Shown: piece by piece, positions 10,186-18,272 of the stretch
How positions within the stretch are numbered: position 1 is the first letter of the stretch
How the letters are laid out: the number at the start of each line of letters is the position of its first letter
Source: Streptomyces sp. MUM 2J
GTDB lineage: Bacteria > Actinomycetota > Actinomycetes > Streptomycetales > Streptomycetaceae
Reading direction: 5' to 3'
NCBI RefSeq assembly: GCF_022414535.1
Contig: NZ_JADWYM010000031.1
Span: forward strand, 19,377 to 83,376
Length of the DNA stretch: 64,000 bases
The notes under the pieces: model-generated
What the model was told of the DNA's origin: nothing
The model's input: only the letters and a program-made list of their open reading frames with translations
The model's database searches: none
Program-made: the position numbers and the translations under genes

Positions 10186-10213
10186 TAAGATTTCAATGAT
10201 GATGAATAAAACC
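10186..10213 (+). promoter_or_regulatory. Leaderless promoter and possible operator of the TetR gene
   Basis: TAAGAT at 10186-10191 is a likely -10 immediately before three tandem in-frame ATG codons (10196, 10199, 10202), so the mRNA is probably leaderless. The AT-rich stretch contains TTCA-N7-TGAA (10192-10206) and a GATGAATAA (10201-10209) repeated at 10034-10042 nearer the pump gene, possible repressor contacts. Confidence 0.4.
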
Positions 10214-10900
10214 CGGCGCCGCGGCCGGCGACCCGGCAGCCCGGACACCAGGGCCGAGATCCTCGACGTCGCCCGCCGCCGTTTCCTCCAGGACGGCTAC
10301 CACGCCGTGACCCTGCGCTCCATCGCGGCCGAAGCGGGCGTGGACCTGGCCCTCATCAGCTACTTCTACGGCTCCAAGAAGGGCCTGTTCGGTGCCGCCC
10401 TGGCGCTGTCCGTCAATCCGGCGGACGTCGTGGCCGAGGTGCTGGAGGGCGATCCCGCGACCCTTCCCCAGCGGGCGCTGCGGAGCGTGCTCGCCGCGTG
10501 GGACGACCCCGAGTCCGGCCCGGTTCTGCTCGCGCTGGTCCGCAACGCCATCCAGGACGACGCCTTCGCGGCGCTCCTCCGGGAACTCGTCGAACGCGAG
10601 ATCGTGGACCGTGTCGCCGCCTCGCTCGGCGGCACCGCCGCCCGTCGGCGCGCCATGGCCTTCTGCACACAGGTCGCCGGGCTCATCACCACGCGCTACC
10701 TGCTGCGGGTGGAGCCGATGGCCTCGATGACCCACGAGGAGATCGTCCGTCACCTCGGTCCCGCGGTGCGGCAGACCCTGGGCGAGCCCGGTCGGCGCCC
10801 GGTGCAGGGCGGCGCCGCCCCGACGACCCGGAGCCGGCAGGAGCAGACGGCGCGCCCGGCGGGGACCGGAGGGGGAAACGGCGGCGCGACCGGCTGGTGA
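10196..10900 (+). CDS. TetR/AcrR family regulator (likely repressor of the DHA2 pump)
   Basis: A 234-residue protein. The N-terminal helix-turn-helix (RAEILDVARRRFLQDGYHAVTLRSIAAEAGVDLALISYFYGSKKGLF) is a clear TetR DNA-binding domain; the C-terminal domain (RALRSVLAAWDDPESGPVLLALVRNA) resembles the ligand-binding domain found in ActR/PaaR-like regulators. The last 45 residues are Gly/Arg/Pro-rich and likely disordered. Three adjacent ATG codons at 10196, 10199 and 10202 could all serve as starts. Divergence from the MFS pump makes repression of that pump the likely role. Confidence 0.9.
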   Translation: MMMNKTRRRGRRPGSPDTRAEILDVARRRFLQDGYHAVTLRSIAAEAGVDLALISYFYGSKKGLFGAALALSVNPADVVAEVLEGDPATLPQRALRSVLAAWDDPESGPVLLALVRNAIQDDAFAALLRELVEREIVDRVAASLGGTAARRRAMAFCTQVAGLITTRYLLRVEPMASMTHEEIVRHLGPAVRQTLGEPGRRPVQGGAAPTTRSRQEQTARPAGTGGGNGGATGW

Positions 10901-11105
10901 ACGCCCTCCCGGCCTGAGCGCCGGGCGCCCACCGCTCGGGCCGTGACGATGCCCCAGCGAGCAGGCCGTGGTGATCGCCGGTCAGGGCGCGGCGCGGACC
11001 GTTCGGGGACGGCCCTCCGACCCCCGACGGGGGCATGCCGGGTCCGCGTGCCGGGGCGGGACACGCACCGGACCGGCGGTGGGGCAGGAAGGGGCAAGCG
11101 GGGCG

Positions 11106-11777
11106 TCAGCGGCGGGCGAGCCGCCGCAGCGCGACGACGATCTGCAGGGCGGCGGCAGGCCGGAGCAGAACGGGACGGGGCTGTTCGGGCATGGCACCGC
11201 GGTAGAGCGCGAGGCCGGTGACGGCGGTGACCGGAAACGCCCAGGCGGCCACTGCCGCCGCCCGTACGGCACGGTCGGGTTCGTGACGCAGGGTGAGCCA
11301 CATCCAGAAGGCGGCGTCGGCGAAGGTGTCGGCGTAGGCGCCGAAGGGCGAGACGGTGCCCCGGCGGCGGGCGAGGCGCCCGTCGGCCACGTCCAGGCCG
11401 ATCGCCAGCATCCCGCAGGCGCGGTGGGCACTGCCGGGCAGGGCCGGGAGATTGGCGCGCACCAGCGTCAGGGCGTCCGGGAGGGTCAGGCGCGTGCGGT
11501 GCTCCAGCAGCCCCAGGTGCAGCACCGCGAGCGCCCAGCTGGTGGTCACCCAGCGCCGTCCGGGCCGCCTGCCGTACGCCGGCACGTACAGGGCGCCGTG
11601 CAGGAGCGTGAGTTCGGCCAGGGCGCGCGGCCGGCGGGCGGCCTGGCGCAGCGAGCGGCGCACGGCCAGCGCGAGGAAGCTCCCGACGGCCGCCGGGCGG
11701 AAGCGCCCGCCGCGTACTTCGGCCAGGAGCGCGTTCGTGGCCGCTCTGCTGTCCGTCTGATCGAGCAGGGAGTCCAC
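11106..11777 (-). CDS. CDP-alcohol phosphatidyltransferase family membrane protein
   Basis: A protein of about 223 residues. The family signature DGxxARxxxxxxxxGxxxDxxxD is complete within about residues 129-154 (D-VA-DG-RL-AR...G-AYA-D-TFA-D), which binds the metal and CDP-linked donor. Such enzymes transfer a phosphoalcohol head group or phosphatidyl group to an acceptor in membrane lipid synthesis. Hydrophobic segments flank the motif. The N-terminal 70 residues are extra relative to the core. GTG at 11777 is chosen for the GGAGGG nine bases upstream; GTG codons at 11813 and 11846 are alternatives. The head group cannot be predicted. Confidence 0.85.
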   Translation of the reverse strand: MDSLLDQTDSRAATNALLAEVRGGRFRPAAVGSFLALAVRRSLRQAARRPRALAELTLLHGALYVPAYGRRPGRRWVTTSWALAVLHLGLLEHRTRLTLPDALTLVRANLPALPGSAHRACGMLAIGLDVADGRLARRRGTVSPFGAYADTFADAAFWMWLTLRHEPDRAVRAAAVAAWAFPVTAVTGLALYRGAMPEQPRPVLLRPAAALQIVVALRRLARR

Positions 11778-11796
11778 GTCTCGTCGCCCTCCGCAC

Positions 11797-11816
11797 ACGG
11801 TGATGGTGTTCACCGT
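11797..11816. promoter_or_regulatory. Perfect 7-6-7 inverted repeat before the CDP-alcohol transferase gene
   Basis: ACGGTGA (11797-11803) and TCACCGT (11810-11816) separated by six bases form a perfect palindrome 20 bp upstream of the GTG start at 11777. The size suits a dimeric TetR or GntR repressor. No adjacent regulator is obvious. Confidence 0.45.
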
Positions 11817-12099
11817 AGGGCGCGACGCGCCCTGACGCCGGTTCACGCGCTCACCCGTTGCCGGACCGTGCGGTACTAGGGTCGGTGGCGAGAGCGGCGC
11901 CGTCGTCCGAAGGGCGGCTGCGCGGCGTCCGGCGGGTGCTCTCGGTGTGCCGCGCGAAACCCCTCGTACGGGGCGGACCCGGGCTCTCCCCGGGCGATGC
12001 GCGGACAGCGCGTGCCGGGTGTGGCGCGGCAGACGTCACTCTCGCGGCAGGCCCTGGCATCGGTGTGCGGAACGGGCGGACACGCGTGGAGGTCGGGCA

Positions 12100-12672
12100 G
12101 TGGTGCGGATCGGCGCTCTGGTGGCGGGGGCGGTGGTGGCGGGTGGAGCTGCCGCGGCCGGATATCTGGGACTGGTGACGGGGGCGCTGCCGCTGGACGT
12201 GCGGGCCGGTCGGAGAAGCAGGCGGCTCGGGCCGCGGACCGTGGACATCGCGGCACCGCGCACGGTCGTGTTCGACGTCGTCGCCCAGCCGTACGTGGGG
12301 CGGGCCACGCGGGCGATGCGGGAGAAGGTGACCGTGCTGGAGCGGGGAACCGACATGGTGCTCGCAGCCCACCGGACCCCGGTCGCCGGGGGGAGGCTGA
12401 CGGCGACGACGGTGGAGACGGTGCGGTTCACCCGCCCGGACCGGATCGACTTCCGGCTCGTGCGTGGCCCGGTGCCCGCGGTCACCGAGACGTTCACCCT
12501 CACCGAGTACGGCCCCGGGACGCGGTTGGTGTACGCGGGCGAGCTGGCCACCGATCTGTGGGGTGCCGGGCAGTGGTGGGGAGAGCTGGTCGCCCCCCGG
12601 TGGGAGGCGGCTGTCGCCGCGACCCTGGCCGCCGTGCGGCAGGAGGCCGAGCGCCGCGCGTCGGCGACGTGA
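12100..12672 (+). CDS. SRPBCC (polyketide cyclase/START-like) membrane-anchored protein
   Basis: A 190-residue protein. Residues 1-25 are a hydrophobic anchor (IGALVAGAVVAGGAAAAGYLG), followed from about residue 45 by an SRPBCC/Polyketide_cyc2-like domain: VDIAAPRTVVFDVVAQPY opens the first strand and VTETFTLTEYGPGTRLVYAGEL plus the terminal helix WEAAVAATLAAVRQEAERRA complete the fold. This fold binds hydrophobic ligands; no catalytic residues can be named. GTG at 12100 follows GGAGG at 12088-12092; the next GTG at 12103 is an alternative. It appears monocistronic. Confidence 0.75.
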   Translation: MVRIGALVAGAVVAGGAAAAGYLGLVTGALPLDVRAGRRSRRLGPRTVDIAAPRTVVFDVVAQPYVGRATRAMREKVTVLERGTDMVLAAHRTPVAGGRLTATTVETVRFTRPDRIDFRLVRGPVPAVTETFTLTEYGPGTRLVYAGELATDLWGAGQWWGELVAPRWEAAVAATLAAVRQEAERRASAT

Positions 12673-13082
12673 GGCAATCGGCCGCCGCCGGGGGAGGAGA
12701 CCTGGGACGGCGACGTCCGTAGGCCGACGCGACCGCACCTGCGAGAGGAGTTCCGTGACGACCGCGGCACCTGGGCCGCGGCGCGGGGCGGACCGGGCCG
12801 AGGCGAGCGGTGCCGGGCTCGGTGACGGGTGCGTCAACCTGGACGCCTGCGAGAGCCCGTCGAGCGGCACCCTCGGCGTACGGGACGGCTCCGGCAGGAC
12901 GAAGGCCTGCGTCCCCTGCTGGCCCGGTGGTACGGACACCGTCGTACGGCGGTTGTCCGCCCTGCGGCGGTATGGCTTTCCCGAGTGGTGGAACGCCTGG
13001 TGGCACGGTGGTTCACGGGGGAGGCGCGTTGCGAGGATCGATGTGCCCGAACACCGCAACGCCGCATCTGAAGGAACCCCCC
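12673..13082. other. 410-bp gap with no convincing gene
   Basis: The only notable element is GTG at 12755 behind a good GAGAGGAG site. The frame stays open far into the next gene in the wrong register, its product resembles no family I know, and composition is non-committal. It may be a decayed gene start. An AAGGAA before 13083 serves the hydrolase gene. Confidence 0.4.
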
Positions 13083-14354
13083 ATGCGCAGCTCACGTCTC
13101 GTTGCCGCTTCTCTGGCCGGGGTCGTCGTTTCCGGTCCTGCCGTCTCGACCACGGTCCCGGCATCGGCCGTGTCCACCTCGCACTCCGCGCCGGCGCTGT
13201 CCGTGTCACCGGCCCCCGCGAAGGGCCTGACACTCACGCTTCCCGCACCACGCGGCCGCTACCGCACCGGCGAGTCGGTGTTCCGGCTCGCCGACGGCGG
13301 GCGCGCGGACCCGTGGGTGCCCAGCCGGCGCCAACGCGAGCTGATGATCAGCGTCTTCTACCCGGCGGCGCACACCCGCGGCCGGCCGTTCACGAACCAG
13401 TTCCCGGCGGCGGTGGCCGCAAAGGTCGGTCCGGCGGTCGAGACGAACGTCAACCTGCCCGCCGGTCTGGTGGATTGGGCCGCGACCAGGACGCACTCGG
13501 TGCAGGACGCAGCGATGGCGCCGGGCCGATTCCCGGTCGTCCTGTACTCGCCCGGCGCCGGGGACCCGCGGGACTGGAACGTGTCGCTGGTCGAGGACCT
13601 CGCCTCGCGCGGCTTCGTGGTGGTCACCGTCGACCACACCGGGGAGGCGCCGGCGGTGCAGTTCCCGGACGGCCACGTGGTCGGCAACGGGCCGCTGATG
13701 GAAGCGTGGGCCCAGGCGTTCCAGGACGGCACGACTCCGGCGTTCCTCACGAAGCTGACGGACGTGCGCGTGGCCGACACCGAGCTGGTGCTGGACCGGT
13801 TGACGGGCCTGCCGGACCGGCTGACCAACGGCATGGACCTGAACCGGATCGGCATGTTCGGCCACTCCGCCGGCGGGTTCACGGCGGCGAACACGATGTA
13901 CGGCGACCCGCGGATCAGGGCCGGCGTCAACATGGACGGCACCATGGAGTACACGGCCGAGCCCGACGGCACCAACCTGAGCGAGGTCGCGCTGCACGGG
14001 CTGGACCGGCCGTTTCTGCTGATGGGCAGCAGCTCCGCGGCCGACGGGAGCGACGTGCACCGCGAGCCGTCCTGGGCGTCGTTCTGGCGGCACCAGCGTG
14101 GCTGGAAGGCCGACGTCACGCTGGACGACTCCGCGCACGCGTCGTTCACCGATGCCGAGGCGCTGCTGCCGCAGCTGGCCGGCCGGGTGCCGGACGCGAC
14201 GCTGGCCGCGGCGGTCGGGACGGTCGACTCGCACCGGGCGGTGGCGGCGAACCGGGCGCTGGTGGCCTCGTTCTTCGAGCGGTTCCTGAAGGGCTGCGAC
14301 GACCACCTGCTGGACGGCGGTGCGTCCCGGTACCCGATCACCTTCGTGCGGTAG
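13083..14354 (+). CDS. Secreted alpha/beta hydrolase (PAF-acetylhydrolase/dienelactone hydrolase-like)
   Basis: A 423-residue protein starting with a Sec signal peptide (RSSRLVAASLAGVVVSGPA then a Ser/Ala/Thr-rich linker), so it is probably exported. The alpha/beta hydrolase core includes VVLYSPGAGDPRDW (oxyanion region), GFVVVTVDHTGEAPAV and the nucleophile elbow GMFGHSAGGFTAANTM (Ser about residue 261); a DDSAHASF segment near residue 360 supplies the His. The layout fits plasma PAF-acetylhydrolase/lipase-like enzymes of Streptomyces that cleave esters. ATG at 13083 follows AAGGAA. It stands alone on this strand. Confidence 0.85.
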   Translation: MRSSRLVAASLAGVVVSGPAVSTTVPASAVSTSHSAPALSVSPAPAKGLTLTLPAPRGRYRTGESVFRLADGGRADPWVPSRRQRELMISVFYPAAHTRGRPFTNQFPAAVAAKVGPAVETNVNLPAGLVDWAATRTHSVQDAAMAPGRFPVVLYSPGAGDPRDWNVSLVEDLASRGFVVVTVDHTGEAPAVQFPDGHVVGNGPLMEAWAQAFQDGTTPAFLTKLTDVRVADTELVLDRLTGLPDRLTNGMDLNRIGMFGHSAGGFTAANTMYGDPRIRAGVNMDGTMEYTAEPDGTNLSEVALHGLDRPFLLMGSSSAADGSDVHREPSWASFWRHQRGWKADVTLDDSAHASFTDAEALLPQLAGRVPDATLAAAVGTVDSHRAVAANRALVASFFERFLKGCDDHLLDGGASRYPITFVR

Positions 14355-14596
14355 CTCGGCCCGACGGCCTTGTCCTGCCCCCAGCGGAGGGCACCGTCGC
14401 CCGCGCGGCGGCGCCGCCCGGACGCGAAGCCGTGCCCTGGCCGATCCACCCGGCGAGGCCCTCGTCCCCGGCGCGGGCGGACGCGCCGACGACGACCCAG
14501 CCGAGCATCGGGCGTCCGGTGAAGCCGAAGGACCGTGCCCCGGGCCGGGTGAGCGCGGCGCGGGCGTTTCGGCGGGCGCGGGCAACCCGGCCCGCC

Positions 14597-15763
14597 CTAC
14601 CAGGCGCGCTCCCTGCGCAGCGCCGTGTCGGCCAGGGCCCGCAGGTGCACTCCCTGGAGGAACAGGTCGTAGCACCATTCGGGGAATACCAGCATCGAGG
14701 CCGCCGCCGCCCGCCACCCCCTGGCCTTCACGGTGATCGCCCGCTCGATCGCGTAGAACGCGGTGAGGAGCAGCCAGAACGGTGCGATGCGCAGGCCGGA
14801 TCCGCTGCACAGGAACCACACCAGGCCGCCCAGGTAGAGGGCGGACACGGCGGTGCCCAGCAGCGAGACCAGCTGCCTGGCCCATCCTTCGAGGGTGTGG
14901 CGCGTCAGACCGTAGTCGAAGAGGTTCTCCAGGGCTCCGCGTTTCCAGCGGAGCCGCTGCCGTGCCAGGTCCCGCCACGTCGGCATGACCTCGGTCGTCA
15001 TGGTGGCCCCGGCCGGTGCCGCGACGCGCCAGCCGCGGTGCTTCAGGGCCAGGGTGAGTTCGTTGTCCTCGGTCAGCACCTTGGTGTCGTACACGCCGTC
15101 CGCGGCCGGTAGCTCCCCGTTCCGGCGCGCCGCCAGCACGTCCTTGAGCGCCTCCGCCCGGAACAGGCAGGCGGTGCCCGTCAGGCACAGGACCTTTCCG
15201 TGTTTGCGGGCCGTGTCCCGGGCGTACCGGGCGAACTCGTTGCGCTGGAACGCGCCGCAGAGCCCACCGCCCCCGCGGCCGCGGAAGTTGCCGCCCGCGG
15301 CACCGTGGCCCCGGCGCAGCTTCGCGTAGGTCACCTCGACGAAGCGGGGGTCGAGGTAGGTGTCGGCGTCCTGCACCAGGACGGCGTCGTCCCCGGAGAG
15401 GGACGGCAGGAGTTCGGCCAGTGCCCCGTTGAGGTTGCCCGCCTTCTTGTGCCGGTTGCCGACCGAGTGCCGCACCTCGGCGCCGGACCGGCGGCCGATC
15501 CGTTCCAACTCGGCGGTCCTCGCCGGATCCTTGTGCGGGTCGAGGGTCACGACGATGCGATCGGGTGGCCGCGTCTGGGCGTTGAGCGCGTCGAGGACGT
15601 GCTGGAGCGAGCCCACCTCCTTGTACGCGGGGACGAGGGCCACCACCCTTCCCGGCCCGTTCGTCGCCCGCGGTCCGCCCGGCCCGGGCCGGGCGCGGGG
15701 AGCCGTCCCGGTGGCCGGGAGCCGTTCGTCGAGGACAGGGGTGGGGGCCTCGGCAGGAGGCAT
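14597..15763 (-). CDS. Membrane GT2 glycosyltransferase (cellulose/hyaluronan-synthase-like)
   Basis: A 388-residue family 2 glycosyltransferase. The GT-A domain begins at RVVALVPAYKEV (residue 39); DAD at 132-134 is the nucleotide-sugar/metal motif, TED at 231-233 the catalytic base region and QRLRW at 269-273 the QxxRW motif typical of processive synthases. Three hydrophobic segments occupy the C-terminal 100 residues, so the enzyme is membrane-anchored and could extend and extrude a polysaccharide. It lacks the N-terminal membrane helices and PilZ domain of bacterial cellulose synthases. It is divergent from the LPVTG-protein/sortase genes, and a near-palindrome shared with galE and others lies 44 bp upstream. 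The sugar polymer is unknown. Confidence 0.88.
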   Translation of the reverse strand: MPPAEAPTPVLDERLPATGTAPRARPGPGGPRATNGPGRVVALVPAYKEVGSLQHVLDALNAQTRPPDRIVVTLDPHKDPARTAELERIGRRSGAEVRHSVGNRHKKAGNLNGALAELLPSLSGDDAVLVQDADTYLDPRFVEVTYAKLRRGHGAAGGNFRGRGGGGLCGAFQRNEFARYARDTARKHGKVLCLTGTACLFRAEALKDVLAARRNGELPAADGVYDTKVLTEDNELTLALKHRGWRVAAPAGATMTTEVMPTWRDLARQRLRWKRGALENLFDYGLTRHTLEGWARQLVSLLGTAVSALYLGGLVWFLCSGSGLRIAPFWLLLTAFYAIERAITVKARGWRAAAASMLVFPEWCYDLFLQGVHLRALADTALRRERAW

Positions 15764-15806
15764 GGTGTCCGCCCTTCGGTCGAGCCGTGCGGTTCTCCTC
15801 CTTCTG

Positions 15807-15826
15807 CGTTTACGGCGTAAACGTAC
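15807..15826. promoter_or_regulatory. Shared operator A (GT2 gene)
   Basis: On the minus strand this reads GTACGTTTACGCCGTAAACG. Within it CGTTTAC-GGC-GTAAACG (15807-15823) is a perfect inverted repeat. Sixteen consecutive bases are identical to the site before galE (24965-24980), and 17 of 20 match the site at 15938. Proposed binding site of the local TetR protein. Confidence 0.7.
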
Positions 15827-15937
15827 ACACACTTCCACTATCCGGCCGGTGTGGTGAGTCGTCAACGCGGGCGGATGCCGGGTCGGGGGCCGGGCGGCCG
15901 CCCTCCGTTTGACCTCACCGCCCGACGGGTGAAAAGT

Positions 15938-15957
15938 GTACGTATACGTAGTAAACG
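15938..15957. promoter_or_regulatory. Shared operator B (LPVTG protein/sortase genes)
   Basis: Reads GTACGTATACGTAGTAAACG on the plus strand, 17/20 identical to operator A, and includes the perfect palindrome TACGTATACGTA. It lies about 85 bp upstream of the small LPVTG-protein gene. Confidence 0.65.
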
Positions 15958-16042
15958 TGCGATGTACGGCAGGGTGGGTCCTGGGAGCGCGCATGTACTC
16001 CGGTCATTCCGTCGTGCTTGCGGCGTTCGAAAGGAGAACCTC

Positions 16043-16219
16043 ATGGCGGACTACACGGGTGCCGGTACGGCGGCTTCGGCCGGGGCCGGTGCGGGCGTGC
16101 TGCCCGTCACCGGCGGCGTGGACAGCATCTGGTTCTGGGTCGTGATGTTCGTTCTCGTCTCGGCGGGATTCGCCCTGCTGCGGCTGGTCCCCCGCAGGAC
16201 GGGCGGCGACGACACCTGA
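16043..16219 (+). CDS. Minimal LPXTG-type sortase substrate (58 residues)
   Basis: A 58-residue protein with AAGGAGAAC five bases before its ATG. Residues 1-19 are Ala/Gly/Thr-rich, residues 20-24 are LPVTG, 29-46 form one strongly hydrophobic segment and the tail has RLVPRR followed by GGDDT. This is a complete cell-wall sorting signal almost without a mature protein in front of it, and there is no separate Sec signal peptide. If the hydrophobic segment inserts with the N-terminus outside, sortase cleavage after Thr23 would free a 23-residue peptide for attachment. The class E sortase gene starts 72 bp downstream in the same direction. Function is unknown; the pairing and good ribosome site argue that it is real. 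Confidence 0.75.
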   Translation: MADYTGAGTAASAGAGAGVLPVTGGVDSIWFWVVMFVLVSAGFALLRLVPRRTGGDDT

Positions 16220-16291
16220 CGCACTGTCCACCACGTCCGAGGTGGGGCCGCGCGGCGAGCGGCCCCACCGGAACACCGAGGATGTCGCACC

Positions 16292-16945
16292 ATGCGGAAC
16301 CTGATCCGCCCGGTCGGCGTGGGGCTGATCCTGGCGGGCCTGCTGCTGGGGGCCTTCGCCGTGTACCGGAACTGGCAGCAGGACCAGGCGAACCGGGACT
16401 ACGGGCAGGCCCAGCACGACCTGCGCGCACAGCTCTCCCAGCCGCGGACCGGGTACGACTCGCCGGCCGTCTCCGAGGGGACGCCGGCACCGGCGTCCGG
16501 GCCGCGGGACGGGGCGGCCCTCGCAGTCCTGCGTGTTCCGCGATTCGGCGCCGGATACCACCCCGTGGTCGTCGAGGGCGTCTCCCCGAACGACCTGGCG
16601 AAGGGGCCGGGGCACTACCCGGGCACCGCCCTGCCGGGCGACGTGGGGAACTTCGCCGTCGCCGGACACCGGACGGGATGGGGCCAGCCGTTCAATCGGC
16701 TGGACGAACTGGTGCGCGGCGACGCGCTGGTCGTGCAGTGGCAGGGCAGGTCGTACACCTACCGCGTCACCGCCACGAAGACCGTGGAGCCGACCGACGT
16801 CGGTGTCGTCCTGCCGGTGCCGAACAGGCCCGGCGCGGAGCCCGACAAGGCCCGGATCACGCTCACGACATGCACGGACCGCGACCCGGTGACCCGCGCC
16901 TACACCCACCGACTCGTCGTGTGGGGCGAGTTGGAGAGAGGGTGA
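16292..16945 (+). CDS. Class E sortase
   Basis: A 217-residue transpeptidase with one N-terminal membrane anchor (about residues 7-25) and an extracytoplasmic sortase domain. The catalytic triad is visible: His126 in AVAGHRTGW, Cys194 in ITLTTCTD and Arg207 in YTHRLVVWGE. Sortases cut substrate sorting signals at Thr-Gly and join the Thr to a cell-envelope amine. Class E enzymes of actinomycetes are known mainly for LAXTG motifs, whereas the neighbouring candidate substrate has LPVTG. The gene follows the LPVTG gene and probably shares its promoter. A GAGGA lies 11-15 bases before the ATG. Confidence 0.9.
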   Translation: MRNLIRPVGVGLILAGLLLGAFAVYRNWQQDQANRDYGQAQHDLRAQLSQPRTGYDSPAVSEGTPAPASGPRDGAALAVLRVPRFGAGYHPVVVEGVSPNDLAKGPGHYPGTALPGDVGNFAVAGHRTGWGQPFNRLDELVRGDALVVQWQGRSYTYRVTATKTVEPTDVGVVLPVPNRPGAEPDKARITLTTCTDRDPVTRAYTHRLVVWGELERG

Positions 16946-17186
16946 GGAGCGGTCGCGTCAGCGACCGCGGCGCGAGCGGCGGCCGAAGCGTGGTGGCTGA
17001 AGGGCGGCGGTCCTGGTCCCCCTGGTACGACGCGCCGCGGGAGGCGATCGGTACCGCACCGGACCGCCTCCGTGCGGCGTCTGACGGCGCCGTGCCGCGC
17101 CGGGGTGCCGCCGTTGCCGCTCCGTGACGCGCGCCGACCGGGCCGGGCCCCTCGGCCGCCCGCCGGGACGCCGCAGCGGCAGGGTC

Positions 17187-17939
17187 TCAGCCGGAACGGT
17201 GAGGTTCCGTGAACCGGTCGAGCAGGGCGTCCAGACCGGCGGCCAGGCCGTCCGGCCCACCGCGCTCGGCCAGCACCGGCGTCGTCTCCCGCAGGACGGG
17301 CAACTCCTGCGCCGGCATCCGGTGCAGCCCGAGCCGGAAGGCCGGCTCGGGCTCGTCGGGGTTGTCCACGACCGGGCGCAGTTCCACCGACACGTACCCC
17401 AGCAGCCACGCCGTGAACGCCCGGAAGGCGGCCGCCGTGGCGGCCTCGTCCAGCCCGGCCCGCCGCAGCAGACCCAGGACCCGTTCGTGGTCCTGGAGGA
17501 CGGCGAGCGGCCGGCGCGCCAGCGGCACCGCCAGCATGCGCGTCGCCAGCAGTGGCACCGCCTGCGGGTGGGTGAGGCACACGTCGTAGGTGACCCGCGC
17601 GATCCGGTGCAGGCCGGCGCGCCACTCCGGTTCCGTCCCCGGGTCCGGGGCCTCGGCCGCCAACCGCTCCGCCAGCTCCAGGTAGAGCGCCTCGACCAGG
17701 CCGTCGAGCAGGGCGTCCTTGCCCTCGGCGTAGCGGTACAGGGCCATCGCCTCGACGCCGAGTTCGGCGCCGAGACGGCGCATGCTCAGCGCCGACAGGC
17801 CCTCCCGGTCCACCAGCTCCAGTGCCGTGGCCAGCACCCGTTGCCGGCTGAGCCGGCCGTAGCGCCCACGATCGCTGGCGCGCCGCGCGGGAGCCGCCGC
17901 GCCGCTCTCCGCGGGTCGTGCGGGCCTCTCCCGGGTCAT
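17187..17939 (-). CDS. TetR family regulator with TetR_C domain
   Basis: A 250-residue protein. The DNA-binding domain (RQRVLATALELVDREGLSALSMRRLGAELGVEAMALYRYAEGKDALLDGLVEALY) is followed by a long TetR_C-type ligand domain (EWRAGLHRIARVTYDVCLTHPQAVPLLATRML), as in tetracycline-repressor-like proteins. ATG at 17939 is preceded by AGGAGGTGGGAC, a near-perfect ribosome site. A GTACG-N7-CGTAC repeat at 18008-18024 lies upstream of its own start and resembles stronger sites before the GT2 gene, the LPVTG gene and galE, so it probably autoregulates and controls that set. The inducing ligand is unknown. Confidence 0.9.
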   Translation of the reverse strand: MTRERPARPAESGAAAPARRASDRGRYGRLSRQRVLATALELVDREGLSALSMRRLGAELGVEAMALYRYAEGKDALLDGLVEALYLELAERLAAEAPDPGTEPEWRAGLHRIARVTYDVCLTHPQAVPLLATRMLAVPLARRPLAVLQDHERVLGLLRRAGLDEAATAAAFRAFTAWLLGYVSVELRPVVDNPDEPEPAFRLGLHRMPAQELPVLRETTPVLAERGGPDGLAAGLDALLDRFTEPHRSG

Positions 17940-18007
17940 GTCCCACCTCCTGTCGGCCCTGCCGCCGTGCCGTGCCGGGTCGACTCTAGGCCCGAGGAGC
18001 CGAGTCT

Positions 18008-18027
18008 GTACGCATATGACGTACATG
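18008..18027. promoter_or_regulatory. Shared operator D (TetR gene, probable autoregulation)
   Basis: Reads GTACGCATATGACGTACATG; GTACG-N7-CGTAC is a perfect inverted repeat. It matches operator A at 13 of 20 positions and lies 69 bp upstream of the TetR start codon. Confidence 0.5.
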
Positions 18028-18272
18028 TGAGCAGCCGGTACCTGGGGGATCGCGGTGACCGGGAACGCGGCCCGGTGTCCGTCGGTGACGTGGCGGAGTC
18101 GGCGCGGACGCCTCGCCGTTCGCCCTCCCCCGCGCGCCGAGCAGGCCTCACCACAAGCCGCGACCGGTCACGGAGATCGAGTGGCCGCCCCGACCGACCG
18201 GCGTACCCTGTGGGGGACGGCACAGCGCACGCCCCGACGCCGGGCGGCAGCTGGGCGACGCGCCGCAGGCGT

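Noticed and set aside
12464..15112. An 882-codon open frame on the plus strand
   Set aside because: It overlaps the SRPBCC and secreted hydrolase genes in another frame and runs opposite the GT2 gene; the real genes have clear motifs and starts.
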